A DNA stretch of 64,000 nucleotides from Telmatactis stephensoni (lineage: Eukaryota; Cnidaria; Anthozoa; Actiniaria; Isophelliidae): the NCBI GenBank assembly GCA_029948255.1, contig JALIZF010001876.1, positions 496,001 through 560,000 of the forward strand, written 5' to 3'. The notes under the pieces are model-generated. The model was not told the DNA's origin. It did not search any database and was given only the letters and a program-made list of their open reading frames with translations. The position numbers and the translations under genes were made by a program. This document shows positions 12,741-25,345 of this stretch, piece after piece; the stretch's first letter is position 1; each line of letters begins with the position of its first letter.

Positions 12741-13094
12741 TTTTATTGCTGTCAAAAATGTATATGTTCTGTGGTTCAATTTTATCCTTGCTTCAATTTG
12801 TATTTTCCTTCGTTTTCGAGCCGAAAGGCCGCACGCACTTCGACCCCATGGCCCTCAAGCACGACTCGCGACGACAGTCACCAGTTACGCCCGCGGTAAC
12901 TCCCCACCAAACCTGACGTTCTTACTTTTCATCCTTTCGTATGGTTACTACGCAAGTCATAATGTAAATATTTATAAAAATGGTTCGAAAAATCGAATAT
13001 AAAATCGTTGTAAAGCGTGAGTTTCTATTTGCGACCAGCTCACCTTCAGTACGTATTAGCTTCGTTGTGTACAAGCCGAAACATGAAATTCACG

Positions 13095-13142
13095 GGTTTT
13101 GTTGTTTGTTTGTTTGTTTGATTGATTTTTTGTTTGTTTTTG
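13095..13142. repeat. (TTTG)n-like low-complexity tract
   Basis: Runs of tttg and attg units. No gene in the surrounding 12.8-14.1 kb was recognised. Confidence 0.6.
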
Positions 13143-14229
13143 CTCACACTCGAAACCCCAGCTATGACGGCCTAATTAGTTACAATGGCTAACAATGTGT
13201 AGTTTACTTTTCCCTTCATGTTGGGAACACTTCTCCTAAGCTAGCGACCAGTTTTCCAAAACATCAAAACCGAGTTTTTTAAAGCACTTAAAAATCCTAC
13301 TATAAAACTAATCCTGAATGTAGAGAATTTCACAGAAAAGAGGGCAAAGAGTATTGTTAAGGGTGTGCTGACATATAACGTTGCTATGCAACGGTTGTTA
13401 TGCAAAATAGGGTCGTCTTGCTTTGACGATAGGCGCACGCGCGCGCGTTTTTGGCGGGAATAATTTGACTTCCGTTGAGCGACAAAAAGGACTCATTTTT
13501 GTTGTTATTGAGCATGTGCGGGACATTTTACTTCCGGCTTCTTTAAAAATTAAAGTTTTAATCTTTAATTGACGGATTTCATCAAAACGAAGTGTTTGTT
13601 CAATACTTAAATTCTTCAAAGCCAAGCATGCGATTGGCATAAAATTAAGAAATACGGAAGTTATTCGCATTATTCGCTCATTTGCATTCAAAAAATCATA
13701 ACAAGTTTATTTGGTAAAAGTTTATTTGGTAACCATTCTTAAAACGCATGCTTGATTTTATGCACCTTGATCTCAAGATTTATTTAATCTATATATGCAT
13801 TGCTAAAGGAAATAGCTTTTTCTGTAGCCGTGACGTCATGGGATGGCGTCACCTAACGACGTCATTAAGTTTCTAAGTTCCCTCAAGGAAGACAAACTAT
13901 GATAAAATTGAAAGCGATTGACAATATAGAGGCATATTAGAGCATGTTCAAATTTTCCTAGCAACGAGCAATTTTTATGTCAGATGCTTTCTCAAATAAG
14001 TGCAAAAAATGTATAGGGTCCCGTGCAAAAATGAAGGGTTTTATGCCGTTGAAGATGCCAAAAAATGCGAAAAGCGTTAACAGAAATTAAACAGCGCCAT
14101 AATGAAAAAATGATGACCGCATAGCATTATGGTACATCATTTAAAACAGGAATTATATCATTGGTTTGTACGAACCAATAAAAAGCATTCTTATTTCTTT
14201 TGTTAAATCCACGCAATGAGAATGTTATT

Positions 14230-14480
14230 TTGTAGAATATACCACTGGCTAAAGTTTGTGGAATCGTAGTCCTTGTAGAACCATTATTTTGGGATTTGTA
14301 TTTTTTTGCCTCGAAAACTCGTAAATAGGTATCCATTCAACGCTGATTATCTAGAAAACAAACATCGGACACCCATTTTTCTTTTCATTTTTAAAATCAG
14401 CTTTAAATTTTATACAAAAAAAGTTTCAATTAAGAGTCTTCTAATTACTTTTTGCTAAGCTAACGTAGTCAGTTTCCTCA
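14230..14480 (+). repeat. Uninterrupted arm of a local tandem duplication
   Basis: Contains, in order, agaatataccactggctaaa, then gtagtccttgtagaac, then attattttgggatttg, then catcggacacccattttt, then taacgtagtcag. The same landmarks recur in the same order at 14711-15300, where two MITEs interrupt them. The duplicated sequence has no recognisable coding content. Confidence 0.8.
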
Positions 14481-14736
14481 AGAAATTGGACATGGCAAAA
14501 GTCTTAAATGGGCTGCCAGTTGGTAATCTCATATAATAGTAATTTGTTTGAACTTTGGTTTAATCTTTGGAAACAGAATTTTGAAAAAAAAATTTGAAAG
14601 AAAACGACAAGTACATAATTCCCTAAAACCGCCAAATAAAGAATTCAACAGTCAAGAAATGAAGGTATATTTTAGTCATTATATCATTAAAGTGTTTATG
14701 TTATAACGTAGAATATACAACTGGCTAAAGTTTGTG

Positions 14737-14878
14737 CAATAAAGGGATTTCATGGCAGCCATGTTTGTGAGCAAGTACTCAATAGAAAGTTTTTGAATAG
14801 CAAAAGATTTCCTTTCTCTTGGGAGAAAATCTCTATTGTTTTGACCACAAACATGTCTGCCGTGAAATCCCTCTATTG
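14737..14878. mobile_element. Foldback MITE, family M1
   Basis: Ends caataaagggatttcatgg and the complement of tttcacggcag followed by acatg form long inverted repeats, with a middle of about 70 bp. A second copy lies at 47314-47454 with the same ends and the same middle (agaaagtttttgaat). It interrupts the tandem duplication: the other arm reads straight from gtttgtg to tagtccttg. Confidence 0.85.
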
Positions 14879-14987
14879 TAGTTCTTGTAGAACTATTATT
14901 TTGGGAATTGTATTTTTTTCTTTCTAATTACTTCCACATCTACATCTACATACTGATCTACATCTTTATTAGTTGATAAAATCGTAA

Positions 14988-15137
14988 GATAGAGCGATAA
15001 CACTAAAACCGTGAAACAAGTACTAACTAAAAAGTACAAATAGTACTAATGAAACAATAGAAAACAAAAGGTTTTGCTACTATTTGTCTCTATTTAGTTG
15101 CTAAGTTATTTCACGGTTTTAGTGTTATCGCTCTATC
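14988..15137. mobile_element. Foldback MITE, family M2
   Basis: Ends gatagagcgataacacta and tagtgttatcgctctatc are perfect inverted repeats and continue into aaaccgtgaaa and its complement. A second, more worn copy in the opposite orientation is at 16100-16241. Confidence 0.9.
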
Positions 15138-15535
15138 ACATTCGGGTTGCGCTTATTTTCCTCAAAAATTATCTCGAAAATCGATCGAAAACAAGCATCG
15201 GACACCCATTTTTCTTTTCATTTTTGAAATCAGTATTAAGTTTCACTGTAGAAAATTGTGGTTTCAACAAGTTCTCGTTATTTTTTCCAACGTAGTCAGC
15301 CACCTTAAGCACTTGGGCTGGGCACCAGCTGACTTGGGGCATGTTTGTAGAATTGAGAATGACGCACTACAGAGACAAGTACTTTTAACCGTTTGACATC
15401 GCACATCAAATGAGTGGGGCTGATGTAGGTTGCTCTGTATGGGTTTTTACGGCCCCACTCATGTCAACACGTTCGGCCCCCATTACGTGTCATTTCACAA
15501 GAGCGAAGAAATTATATGATAAAGACGTACAGGGA

Positions 15536-15625
15536 AACTGTTATACATATAACAATATATGTGTATATATAACAATATATATGTATATATAACAATATAT
15601 ATGTATATATATACAATTATACAAC
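15536..15625. repeat. AT-rich microsatellite
   Basis: Three units of aacaatatat followed by atgtatatat, then ata and aca runs. Confidence 0.85.
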
Positions 15626-16099
15626 AATGTATATTTTATTGTGCAATGTGTTCCAGAGCTTGCATGCACACTAATTGGGGGCACTATCACTCACACACAC
15701 ACTACCACTACATTGACCTGTTTTAAGCATTACAACTCTCAGCTCACTAGTTCGTTTTTACTTTGGAAGGAAAACAGGAGGACGCGGAGAAAATCCCTCA
15801 AAGCAAGGGAGAGAACGAACTAACAAACTCAAGTCACAGTAATGAGTGAAAAATCGTCGTTGCAAATGGTCTCGTGTGGCATCTGCTTAAAGCCAAATTA
15901 GATTAAGATAGGTACTGAGTAGTAAAGTGGTGATTAATCATTGTCCTTTATCTTATATGTGGTTCCCACACTATCCTACACTAAGCTGTGTGCGTATATG
16001 AGCAAAAATACACTGTATATATATTTACTTATTTATTTAAAAAACTGTAATCCACTTGAGTATAGAGCCAAGACCGATGTCAACGCTGGTAAAGGGTAA

Positions 16100-16241
16100 T
16101 AGAGCCCAAACACTAGAACCATGAAACAACTTAGCAACTAAGTAACACCAATTAGTAGCAAAATCCTTTGTTCTCCATTGTTTAATTTGTGCTCTTTGTA
16201 CTATTTAGTACTTGTTTCATGGTTATATTGTTTTCGCTCTA
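16100..16241. mobile_element. Foldback MITE, family M2, second copy
   Basis: Ends tagagc and gctcta enclose accatgaaacaacttagcaa, then agtagcaaaatcctttgtt, then tagtacttgtttcatggtt. This matches the reverse complement of 14988-15137 along its whole length, with more mismatches. Confidence 0.8.
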
Positions 16242-19200
16242 ACATATTCGATAAAAATTTACACTCTGACGAAGGGCCAAGGGTCGACGCCTCAGTAAGT
16301 TATCTCTCTTTTTATACGGTTTTACAAACTTTCATTCATCCTAGCTTGTTACCATTATTTCTCAATAATTCAAAAGTTATTACGAAATACAAATACAATA
16401 GCCTACACGAAAATGCGAATATTCTGTGATCATTGGAAATAATAATTAATTTACCACAAAATTTGAATTTCATTCTTTCACTAACGTGACAAACGCGTAA
16501 TCCTTACTGTTTTGTGCTCTTTCGAACTACAAGCCTTGCTCTTTCAAGTCCGGCTAAAATCATTTAAAGAGGTATTTTTGCTGTACGTGGACATGATAAA
16601 TTCCCTCTGGAGAACAGCTGGACCACTTTGTAGTGCAGAGAGAATACATCACTGCGGGCCTGTGACTTTAGACTTTGATTCCGTAAAGAGAACTTTGCAC
16701 TTTACACCGGCTTTGATTCCATGAAGAGGCCGACTTAACTTCGGCCAAGACTTCGCTCTTAAAACTGCACTGTAAGTTTTTTCGCTTTTTTGTGCCAACT
16801 TTTGAATATTATGCTTACTGATGAATTGTGAAACCAGTTTCCTTTAGGAACACGAAGAAAACTTTTTTGTATCAATCAAGTAGACAAAAGGAAGATTTTC
16901 CTAGGTGCAAAATCGTGAAAGATGTTTCATTTCGCTTGGTCACGGCGTTCGGTTATTACTGTTCAAACTTAATTATCTTTTCCACAGTAATTCTAATTAT
17001 TATTTAATTAAGGAAAGGGAAGAGCAGTTTATAAACTAGATTTTGTACAATATATATATACCGCTATTTCAAAACAGGTTGACGGGTCGTAGATTGAATC
17101 TGACATCTAAAACTAGCTGCATATTTTGATATATACGAAGCCGAATGGTGCAGTTAATTTGCTAGAGTACTGGAATATAAGTTATGAAGCTTGAGTTAGA
17201 ATTGTTTTTGTTTTTTTCGTATTTTAGTCAAGCAACACAAAGCAATTTATATATTTTTCGTCTCAGATTTAGATTGATTAACCAACGAATTGTTTGAAAC
17301 AGGTATATACACCTTTTAATCTCAATGAAAAGAGATAAGAATTATCAAGAGAATCGATGAAATTGAATGGTCTCTAGTTGGTTTTCCTCCCTTGCTTCCT
17401 TCCTGTCTTTTGCTACTTCCACCTTCAACAAAAAATTGTGCAAGGTCTTAATTATCAGTAAATCTTTGGTCTTTTTGCTCTTTTTTGTGTTCGCAAACAA
17501 CATCTTTTTTACGTGCATATTTTTGCATGGTCTATTTTTCTGACTTCCTTCTAAAACATTTAATCTTAAATTGAATTGTAAGAGTTATTCCCTTGCTTCT
17601 GTTTCGCGCCTGATGTCATCAATTATACTTTAATAATGCATGGTGGTAATGCATTATACTTTAATAATGCATGGCGATTACCCTATATGATGTAAGACAT
17701 CATCCCACTCAGACACGTAGACGACCGTGAATTAATTATCATAATTCATTACCAAAACAACGCCTCGAGAAAAGTAGTTGAATTTTCATGAATAATTAAA
17801 TATTTTTTCTCATCTTTGAGAGTGAGCTTCCAAAAGGTAAAAAATAATACTACTAGAATGATGACAAAAATTAATTAAATAACCAATTTTTTTTCGAAAA
17901 TATTTCATCATATCCTTTTTTGTCCTAGGAAGAAAAAAAATACAATCGAGGAAAATATAACTCATGAATAATTAATTTTCTAACCTATTTAAAAATCAAT
18001 CTTTGAACAGTTGGCCTCTTAAATTGTCCAACAATACTCAATTTCATAAAACTTGTGTCGGGCAGATAAACTTTGACAGTCTTTACGATTGCGATCTACC
18101 GCCCAACTATCGAGAGTGTGGCGCGAGATGCACCATGGGTATAACAGATTTTTATTAATCTTCAAGTGCTCACAACAATTACCATGGTGATAAAACAATA
18201 TCAATGAAATGATGACGAGGTTGCTATGGTGACAAAGCAATGTCAATGAAATACAAAAGGGGATTTTTATTACTTGAGTTTATTGCATGCTCGATGAGAC
18301 ATCCAGTTACAGTTACTCACCCTCAGTCAACGCTTTTGAAAAGGTAAATTTAAATCCCTGGGCAATTCTGTTCTTCATTTTTGCACATTAATTTGGTTAT
18401 TATTTCTATGCTATCATATTTCACGTAGAAGGAACCGGCCAACGGGACAGTAATTGAAAAAAATTCAATTCAAATTCATTTCTCCAGCACACAATCTGTT
18501 AAGAATTAATTATGAGTTCATTGTTTTACGTTTCTGGAAAGAAACGCGCGAGCTGACAAGAATAGTGTGAAAATGGGACGCTGGGAACACTCTTGGTTTC
18601 TTTATATATTTGTGATTTTATTTGCATGTGTTTCCTTGGTGTTTTCATGGCTTTTTGATTATCTGCCCTTATAATTAGTTTTAAATTGATAATCAGAGTT
18701 TTAAAGGGCAAACTACTAACGGGCTTACTAACTAGATTAACTCAAGAGGATTTCTGAACAGAGCCGAAATTAATTCTAACGACTTGAAACACGTTTTTAT
18801 CACGTTTTGTTTCCATTTTTTGTTTTTGGTCATTGTTTGCTTAAGATAATCAACAAAATATTGCATTAAAGTGCAGTCAGCTAAAAGTTTTATAGTTGGC
18901 TTACTTGAAATCAGAAAGAAACCGGCTCTTCTTTAGATAGCCAACTCCGATAACAGCTTTGTTTTATACCTGTTTACAATAAGTTCAATGAGAAATGTTT
19001 TCAATACTTCGCCAATAAAGCCAATTCCTATTTGTTCATGACTATATTTTATCAGTAGCCTTGAAACACGGAATGACGAACTCAAAACACTAAGGGTTGT
19101 TGTCTCGATCACTTTCGTTAGTTGGTAATAACGAAGTCTTTCTGTATAAATGCATGTGATACTGGCTAGTTTCGAGTGATGTCATTGAAATGTTTTATAA

Positions 19201-20529
19201 TGTACGTAGGTCCCGATAAATGAAAAAAAAATGTCTTTTTATGAACTTCTTAAAAACTATAAAACCTCATCATGATATCAATTTTGAACTTCAAATTTGT
19301 TGTGTTTTTAAATTCAATTTCCTCTCTCCTCTCTAACTGCGAGTTGTTATAAGTGCACAGTATTCTCTGCACTCAAGTAATTTACCGGAAATTAAAAGAG
19401 AGAGAGAGCCGTCAATCGTATGAGAAGGCATTAACATTATCTAAAAGCAAAGAAATAGCCCTGTCTTTGAATAACTAATGATTTACAGGTGTAAAAGCCA
19501 ACCAAAATCGGCCCTGGAACAGTTTAGCGACGTCTGGCCAGCTGAAGTCCAAGAAATTTCCACTGGAAGTAAAAATTTTCTGTCTATCTTCAATCTTCTT
19601 GGTCGCCAATTGTGCATGGGAGTTCTGGTAATTTCAAAAATTATTTATAGGAATAATTTTGCTTGAACTTGACCATTGACAAAATAGCTTCCATTGTTAA
19701 CACTGCGAACAATGTTGTTGCAAGCCATTATTTCTCTATTGGATATACTAGACCTGTAAGTTGTTTAATTTTAAGAGGAGCGATAACTCGCTGCTGGATA
19801 GGCAGTTTCGGATGAGAAAGAAACCTGATAGCACCTGTTAATCAACTACAGCATCCGGCTATTTCTAAACATGTCTAAATGAGAGAAACTTCAAAACACG
19901 TCAAGAAATCTATTTTTCAATTTTTCCTTAGTTTTATTTCACTCAGTTGAGTCGATATAAAATCTCATATTTTTAATTATACTCTGAACAGAATTCTACC
20001 TCAGACATGTCGTATATCAATATTGACATTTCACTGGTTTTAATTTTTTTTCTTAGCAAATTAAAAGACTGAACACAAAGTTATTCAGCAAACAGCAGCG
20101 CTTCATCATATCATTTAACTGAAGTACTTTCTCAAGTCAAAGTCAAGTTTTATGGATTCAGTTTCGAATATCAGTGCTTGTAAATTGAGTTAAAAATGTA
20201 CGTCTTAACTGCACTCAAAAAGTACTTGTATATGTTGAAATTGAATGCATTAAGGCGGCTTGTTTCTATTGTATTCTGATCTGTAGTTAATTAATTTGCC
20301 GTGTATTCAGCCAATAGACAATGATCTCTAGCGTAATCTTTCCCATAGCAATCGTCTTGGGGAGGCATCTTTTCTCGATTTTTGTTTCTAAAAGTATTCA
20401 ATTGAAATATTTAGAATCTTTTCCCTTAGTGAGGGATTGAAATGATAGGAAAACATGCCAAGTGAGTAAATCAGCGCTGTTATATGCTGAAACTCAGTTT
20501 ATCTGAAAACGTGTGTCGATCGCAAGTTT
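16242..20529. other. Intergenic; one small direct repeat
   Basis: No gene recognised. The word atactttaataatgcatgg occurs twice at about 17626 and 17655. Short A/T runs are common. No TIR pair or RNA gene was found by eye. Confidence 0.45.
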
Positions 20530-20754
20530 CAAGAGGGGGTTACACGGCTTAATTTCATCCTGAAACTTTTTCAGGAAGTTTCTGTTGCATGACTAGAGAG
20601 CAGATCTGACCAGATCTACTTTTCGTGCAACGGAGATTCGAAAATGTTTCAGCTAAATGAAAATGTTACACGGTGCAATGCGTTGTCAAACTTGTCTCGC
20701 AACGACGATCGACACGAGTTTTAAATAAAGGTTCAGCGTGTAACAGCAGCTTAA
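20530..20754. mobile_element. Possible MITE with TTACACG ends
   Basis: gggggttacacggc near the left and cagcgtgtaacagcagc near the right are opposed, with ttttcgtgcaacgg and gaaaatgttacacggtgcaa between. The inverted ends are short and imperfect. Confidence 0.4.
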
Positions 20755-21273
20755 GTTCTGTTCCCGATTGCGCGATTCAAACGTTAAACGCTAAAGAGTA
20801 GTTATATAATCATTATCAATGTCGAAATTAAATTGAAATCAGCACTAGCCTTGAGAAGGAATTCCTTGACATTGCTCATTTGAACTGTATTGATCAAAGT
20901 TTTATTGTCCAGTATTTAGGCGATTCTTAATTATGCTGCAGTACTTGATAGTACTAGTACTTTCTCTAGGAAAACCGCGTAGGGTTCCAATATATCGGCG
21001 GAATACATCTACATCTACTTTATCAACTGATAAAGCGCAAAAAAAAAGACGCATCACATCAGTATATAAAATAAACAGATAACTATATATACAATCATAA
21101 ATAAAAAATAAATAAAATGATTCAAAAATATATATAAATAGTAATAATTATTTATGATAATAATAACTATTAAGCTGTTAATATTATTTTATAGCTAACA
21201 CACAGTGCAAACTAATTGGGCACACCTATCTATCTGTCTTCTACTCGTAATAATAAAACAGGATAAAACTAAA

Positions 21274-21547
21274 TTGAAATGAGTTAAAACTTTACACCCA
21301 AAGCGCCCCATGAATCCAGAAAACGTGTATTTGTAAACTGAAAGTACGCGAATCTTTCTCTAGGAAAACATTCAATAATTTACTGTAGTAAATTAGCTGA
21401 CATTCTGTGTTGAAATGAGTTAAAACTTTACACCCAAAGCGTCCCATGAATCCAGAAAACGTGTATTTGTAAACTGAAAGTACGCGAATCTTTCTCTAGG
21501 AAAACATTCAATAATTTACTGTAGTAAATTAGCTGACATTCTGTGTT
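21274..21547. repeat. Near-perfect two-copy tandem duplication, 136-bp unit
   Basis: ttgaaatgagttaaaacttt begins both copies, at 21274 and 21410. The only clear difference I see is gcgcccc against gcgtccc, so the duplication is recent. No gene inside. Confidence 0.95.
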
Positions 21548-21624
21548 GTTTGCGAATACAAAGTCAGTTTCAATAACCTTGAAAATCAACAGCGGATATT
21601 TTTGTTAGATTCGTATCAATAAAC

Positions 21625-21966
21625 CTTTCTCCAAAATGGCGGCCGATTTTTTTTTTCAACCTAAGATGCAATGATCCCTGAAATACTAAAGAGTATGTCT
21701 CACTTAAAAACTGCAAAATTAAATTTAGAGAGTTCAAAAGAAAATCAGCAGAGATATGAATTTTATAGCATATACCCCCAGCCATACACTTTCTGAGTAA
21801 GATTAGCAAATTTCAAAATTCACATCTCTGCCGATTTTCATTGGTACTTTCTAAATTTTTGCACAGTTACTAAGTGAAACATACTATTTAGTATTTTAGG
21901 GATCATTACGTCTTAGATTGAAAGAAAAATTATGCTAATGAGCGGCAGCCATTTTGGAGAAATGTC
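21625..21966. mobile_element. Foldback element, about 340 bp
   Basis: Left arm tttctccaaaatggc, then aatgatccctgaaatacta, then gtatgtctcacttaaaaact. The right arm carries the complements of each in reverse order (agttactaagtgaaacatac, tagtattttagggatcatt, gccattttggagaaa). The arms nearly meet at the centre. The minus-strand frame of 79 codons here is a by-product. Confidence 0.8.
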
Positions 21967-22086
21967 TCAGATTGCGTGTAATTCCTACATATATTTATAT
22001 TTATAACATTGCGACTTCAAATCTAAACAAAATCTTTATTTTATCAGGACAATTCTAGAACTGAGAAAGTCAGCTGGACAAGATAG

Positions 22087-22375
22087 AGGCCGAATCTTTT
22101 AGACTTTATGTCAGTTTCATTGGAGTTATTATGATATTAGTATTTACATTACTGTTTCTTAGCAGACATGTAGGAGAATGTTTGAGCAGTCTGAAGCCCA
22201 AATCTTTTTGACTTTGACGTGAGTCAGTTTTGTTGGAGTTATTATCATATATTTGTATTTCCAACATTGATTCAAATCTAAACAGGCATGTAGAAGAAAT
22301 TCTGGGTATTCTCGAGGCACTTTCTTTTTCACTTAACGTATTTGTCAATTTTGTCGGTGTTAATATATGATACAT
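22087..22375. repeat. Degenerate tandem repeat, three units of roughly 110 bp
   Basis: Each unit carries a variant of atcttttagactttatgtcag, then ttggagttattat, then agcagacatgtaggag. Units begin at about 22090, 22198 and 22312 and are well diverged. Confidence 0.6.
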
Positions 22376-22575
22376 GCTAGTTTTACAATGGTTTCGAGTG
22401 TCATAACGTGGAAAAAACCTTTCCTGCTTTCTGATTGGCTGTATTTTCTATGGTGTGGGATAATGTATTAACCTTTCCAAGTGTATACCATTCATGCAGT
22501 TAATGGTTTTCTAGCTGTATAAGATTAATTATGATACTGTTTACGACGTCTCAAGGCGATTATTATAGGTTTCTG

Positions 22576-22856
22576 CAGTACCGTAATACTAAGAGAGCTA
22601 AACTCAGTATAGATGTCTGTGCGACGTTCACGGCGACTAAGGCTATTTTTAGTAATTTCGCCATTGCGCGCGCAAGACTCTTAAACAATACAACTCAAAA
22701 GCAAACGGTCCCGTTCGCGCGCACGTCAAAAGCCAAATTCTATTGTTTGAGAGCCTTGCGCGCGCGATGGCGAAGTTACTAAAAATAGCCTTAGGCGCCA
22801 CGAGTATCGCACAGACATCGATACTGAATTTCGCTCTGTTAGTATAATGGTCTTTT
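22576..22856. mobile_element. Foldback MITE, family M3
   Basis: The left end (ccgtaatactaagagagc) mirrors the right end (gctctgttagtataatggtc). Inside, ggctatttttagtaa mirrors ttactaaaaatagcc, and gcgcgcg runs face each other. Related copies: 25162-25345 (left half), 34280-35092 (long), 45787-45960 (right half). Confidence 0.85.
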
Positions 22857-23428
22857 TGTTTCTGAAATGTCAGACTATTATATAATAGAAAAGATTGCGA
22901 ACAGCATCTCCTTTCTACGAGAGAACGAAATCATAGACAATTTTTAGTGAACTAAAAACACCATAGACGTGAATACGTGATGACCTGCCACAAGGAGTGA
23001 TTCATCTTTATACATCGACGCAGCCCAAACTAGTTCGCTCGCTAGTTTTCGTTTGTACACAAACAAAGATTACTGAATGAAACTATAGTACGTTAAAGTT
23101 AGAAATGAAAAAAGGCACATTGCATTCCCTTCCACCCATCCTAAATTGGTGCAACGTGATTAAAAAAAAACACAAACCATTTTGTTACAGTCGTACTCAA
23201 AAACGCCTGTCAACATGATATAGAAATAGCTGTTATGCGACTTGACAGACCTTTCTATAATGAACCAGGCACAATTCCGTTATCGACTATAGTAATGTAG
23301 GTTCATTGTAAAAAAAATACAATCAGAAACTGTAATGTTTGCAAAGCTATTTTAGTGTTGTAACAACGTTTTTGAGAGTGATTGTAGTTACCCTAGAAAT
23401 AATTTTTGCATGGATGTCATTTGATCAT

Positions 23429-23443
23429 TTTTCTTTCTTGCAG
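23429..23443 (+). other. Probable 5'-UTR 3' splice site of the 23.6-kb receptor
   Basis: A pyrimidine tract ttttctttcttgcag ends at 23443, about 140 bases before the receptor ATG, with no ATG in frame between. The leader that would follow contains a 14-codon upstream reading frame at 23457-23501 (MLFLLAFT...). The donor exon is not identified. Confidence 0.5.
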
Positions 23444-23585
23444 ATAATTTTATAACATGTTATTCCTCCTTGCGTTCACCTTCCCGCTGACCAAGAAATG
23501 ATAAACATTGTAAGAAGCTGTTTTCACAACTTTAAAAGCATCCCCCACCTGCTAAGATAAGATAAGGTCATTTACTAAACACAAG

Positions 23586-24554
23586 ATGGCGTCTTCTCAA
23601 GAAACTGAGATTGTTTTCAAGATCGTTTTTGCACTTCTGATAGCTGTTAACATTGTAGGAAATGGTTTGGTTTGTTGGGTGGTAAGCCGCTTTCAATCTA
23701 TGAAGACACCCATGAACTATCTTCTCGTCAACTTAGCCGTCTGTGATATGCTTGTTGGCGTATTCTTTACTCCTCGTCATTTGTTCTATGGACTCTATGA
23801 GCATCCTAGTGGAGCCCTTGGCGATTTTCTTTGTAAATGTCTCACATACGGGATTCTTGTCTGGCCAGCTTCGTGTGCGAGTGTTTATACGCTTCTTACC
23901 ATAGCGTGGGAGAGATACAACGCTATCATGAAGCCACACGCTACAAGATTCTCAAACAAGAAGATCAAAATAGCAGTAATTCTCTGCTGGACGCTTGCTT
24001 TTTTGATAAGTCTTTTGGATCTTATAGTTATGGGTTATAACCCTGCCATCAAGTCATGTGACTATCGGTGGATGATGACCTGGGGCGCTAAATTGGATTC
24101 CGCAATTTGGTTGTTCGCTGTTGGTTGTCTGCCTTGTCTAATCATGATCGCCCTCTACGGTAAAGTGATAAGGACGCTCTGGTGTTCAAGACACAGAATA
24201 GCCGATGTCTCCCAGCGCTCGTTACACAAGTCACGCAAGAGAGTCACCAAAGCTGCCGTGACAGTCACGATCATCTTGTTTGTAACTTGGATGCCTAACC
24301 TACTATATTACTTCATTACGTCATACACTCCACAACAATCAACAACAGCAAAGACTTTAAGCACTGTCTCGCCTGTCTTCTATCGCATCACACACGTGTT
24401 ACTTTTATTAAACTCTAGCGTTAATCCATTTGTGTACGCTGTGCAAGATGTACGGTTTCGAAGATGCATGAGTCGTATACTATGTCGACGGTGCAATGCA
24501 GGACGGAAAACCCACCAGGTAGAGAAGAGTACAACTCAGGGGGAGCCAATTTAG
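23586..24554 (+). CDS. Class A GPCR, subfamily A copy 1, single exon
   Basis: A 322-residue receptor. The ATG lies in good context (aagATGG) and the preceding leader gataaggtcatttactaaac is shared with the other two subfamily A genes, which fixes the start. The extracellular N-terminus is only about 8 residues. Landmarks: N26 (TM1), D54 (TM2), C83 and C158 (disulfide between TM3 and the second extracellular loop), ERY 109-111, W135 (TM4), P183 (TM5), TWMP 234-237 in place of CWxP, NPFVY 280-284. Basic helix 8 (RFRRCMSRILCRR) has cysteines that could be palmitoylated. TM7 has no retinal-binding Lys, so it is not an opsin. The third intracellular loop is short and basic (SQRSLHKSRKRVTK). Class and membrane topology are clear. 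The ligand is unknown; the general look is of peptide- or amine-type receptors, which is inference. Confidence 0.93.
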   Translation: MASSQETEIVFKIVFALLIAVNIVGNGLVCWVVSRFQSMKTPMNYLLVNLAVCDMLVGVFFTPRHLFYGLYEHPSGALGDFLCKCLTYGILVWPASCASVYTLLTIAWERYNAIMKPHATRFSNKKIKIAVILCWTLAFLISLLDLIVMGYNPAIKSCDYRWMMTWGAKLDSAIWLFAVGCLPCLIMIALYGKVIRTLWCSRHRIADVSQRSLHKSRKRVTKAAVTVTIILFVTWMPNLLYYFITSYTPQQSTTAKTLSTVSPVFYRITHVLLLLNSSVNPFVYAVQDVRFRRCMSRILCRRCNAGRKTHQVEKSTTQGEPI

Positions 24555-25160
24555 AATATCGACTTCGTCGGAACTGGAACATTTAGCTAAATGTTCCATA
24601 CGTATACAAGACTACATTTAGTCTTTGAGGGAAAAATTGTGAAGACAAAACAACGTGGATCAGACCTCAAAAATACGTTCATTACAGACTGCTGCCTGCC
24701 CTGCCTCCCACAACAAGGAAACAGGAATATGAGCTCGGAGATGAGAGAAAGGGCAGACGGTATCGACACGGGAAGGGAAAGGATAGTCAAACTTTGTACC
24801 CGCTTGCCGGAAACAAGACAGTTACTGATTATGAGGCGAACATTTAATGGACGAAGTTAAGGTTTTATTAGTGTTGGCCCCAGTGGGAAAGTTCAAAATG
24901 TGTTACATTTCAGAAGAATGGGGCGTATTTCTATTTTTAAATTATTTGGATCTTTTGGCTTTTTTCCGAGATATTTCGGGCTTGGTTAAACTGAGACGGT
25001 TCACATGATTATGTTAACAAGTGAAACGTTGTTGCTAAGGATACGCACCAAATACGTCACTACGCATGCGCGCAAAGTTGTCTAGCGAACAGTGAGAGTC
25101 ACGGAGAAAGAATATAAGGATTTTGACATGCAGACAAATAGACCCTTCAAAAATCTACTA
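24555..25160. other. 3' flank of receptor A1, no gene recognised
   Basis: No canonical AATAAA close to the stop, no repeat element with clear ends. The overlapping frames on both strands (about 70-90 codons) show no family resemblance. Confidence 0.45.
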
Positions 25161-25161
25161 T

Positions 25162-25345
25162 CGTCAAGAGACCATAATACTAAGAGAACGAAACTCGCGG
25201 ATTGATGTCTGCGCGATGTCCTTGGTGTTTAAGGTTATTTTTAGTATCAGGAAGTTGACGCCATATAGCACGCGCGACGCGCTCAAATAATGGAATTTGA
25301 TTTTTACGCGCGCGTGGATACGAACCGTTTCTCATCTGGCAATCA
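25162..25345 (+). mobile_element. Half copy of MITE family M3 (left half)
   Basis: Starts caagagaccataatactaag and continues through attgatgtctgcgcgatgt, then tttttagtatcaggaagttg, then acgcgcgcg, matching the left arm of the 34.3-kb copy and the complement of the 45.8-kb copy. No opposing arm follows, so it is a broken or solo arm. Confidence 0.75.

Larger units (their letters stand above)
14706..15300 (+). repeat. Second arm of the tandem duplication, carrying two MITE insertions
   Basis: Homologous to 14230-14480 but about 350 bp longer, because the foldback elements at 14737-14878 and 14988-15137 lie inside it. The landmarks gaatatacaactggctaaag, gtagttcttgtagaac and catcggacacccattttt mark the shared backbone. 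Confidence 0.8.

Noticed and set aside
23586..24554. Receptor as an opsin
   Set aside because: TM7 lacks the retinal-binding lysine in all seven array members.
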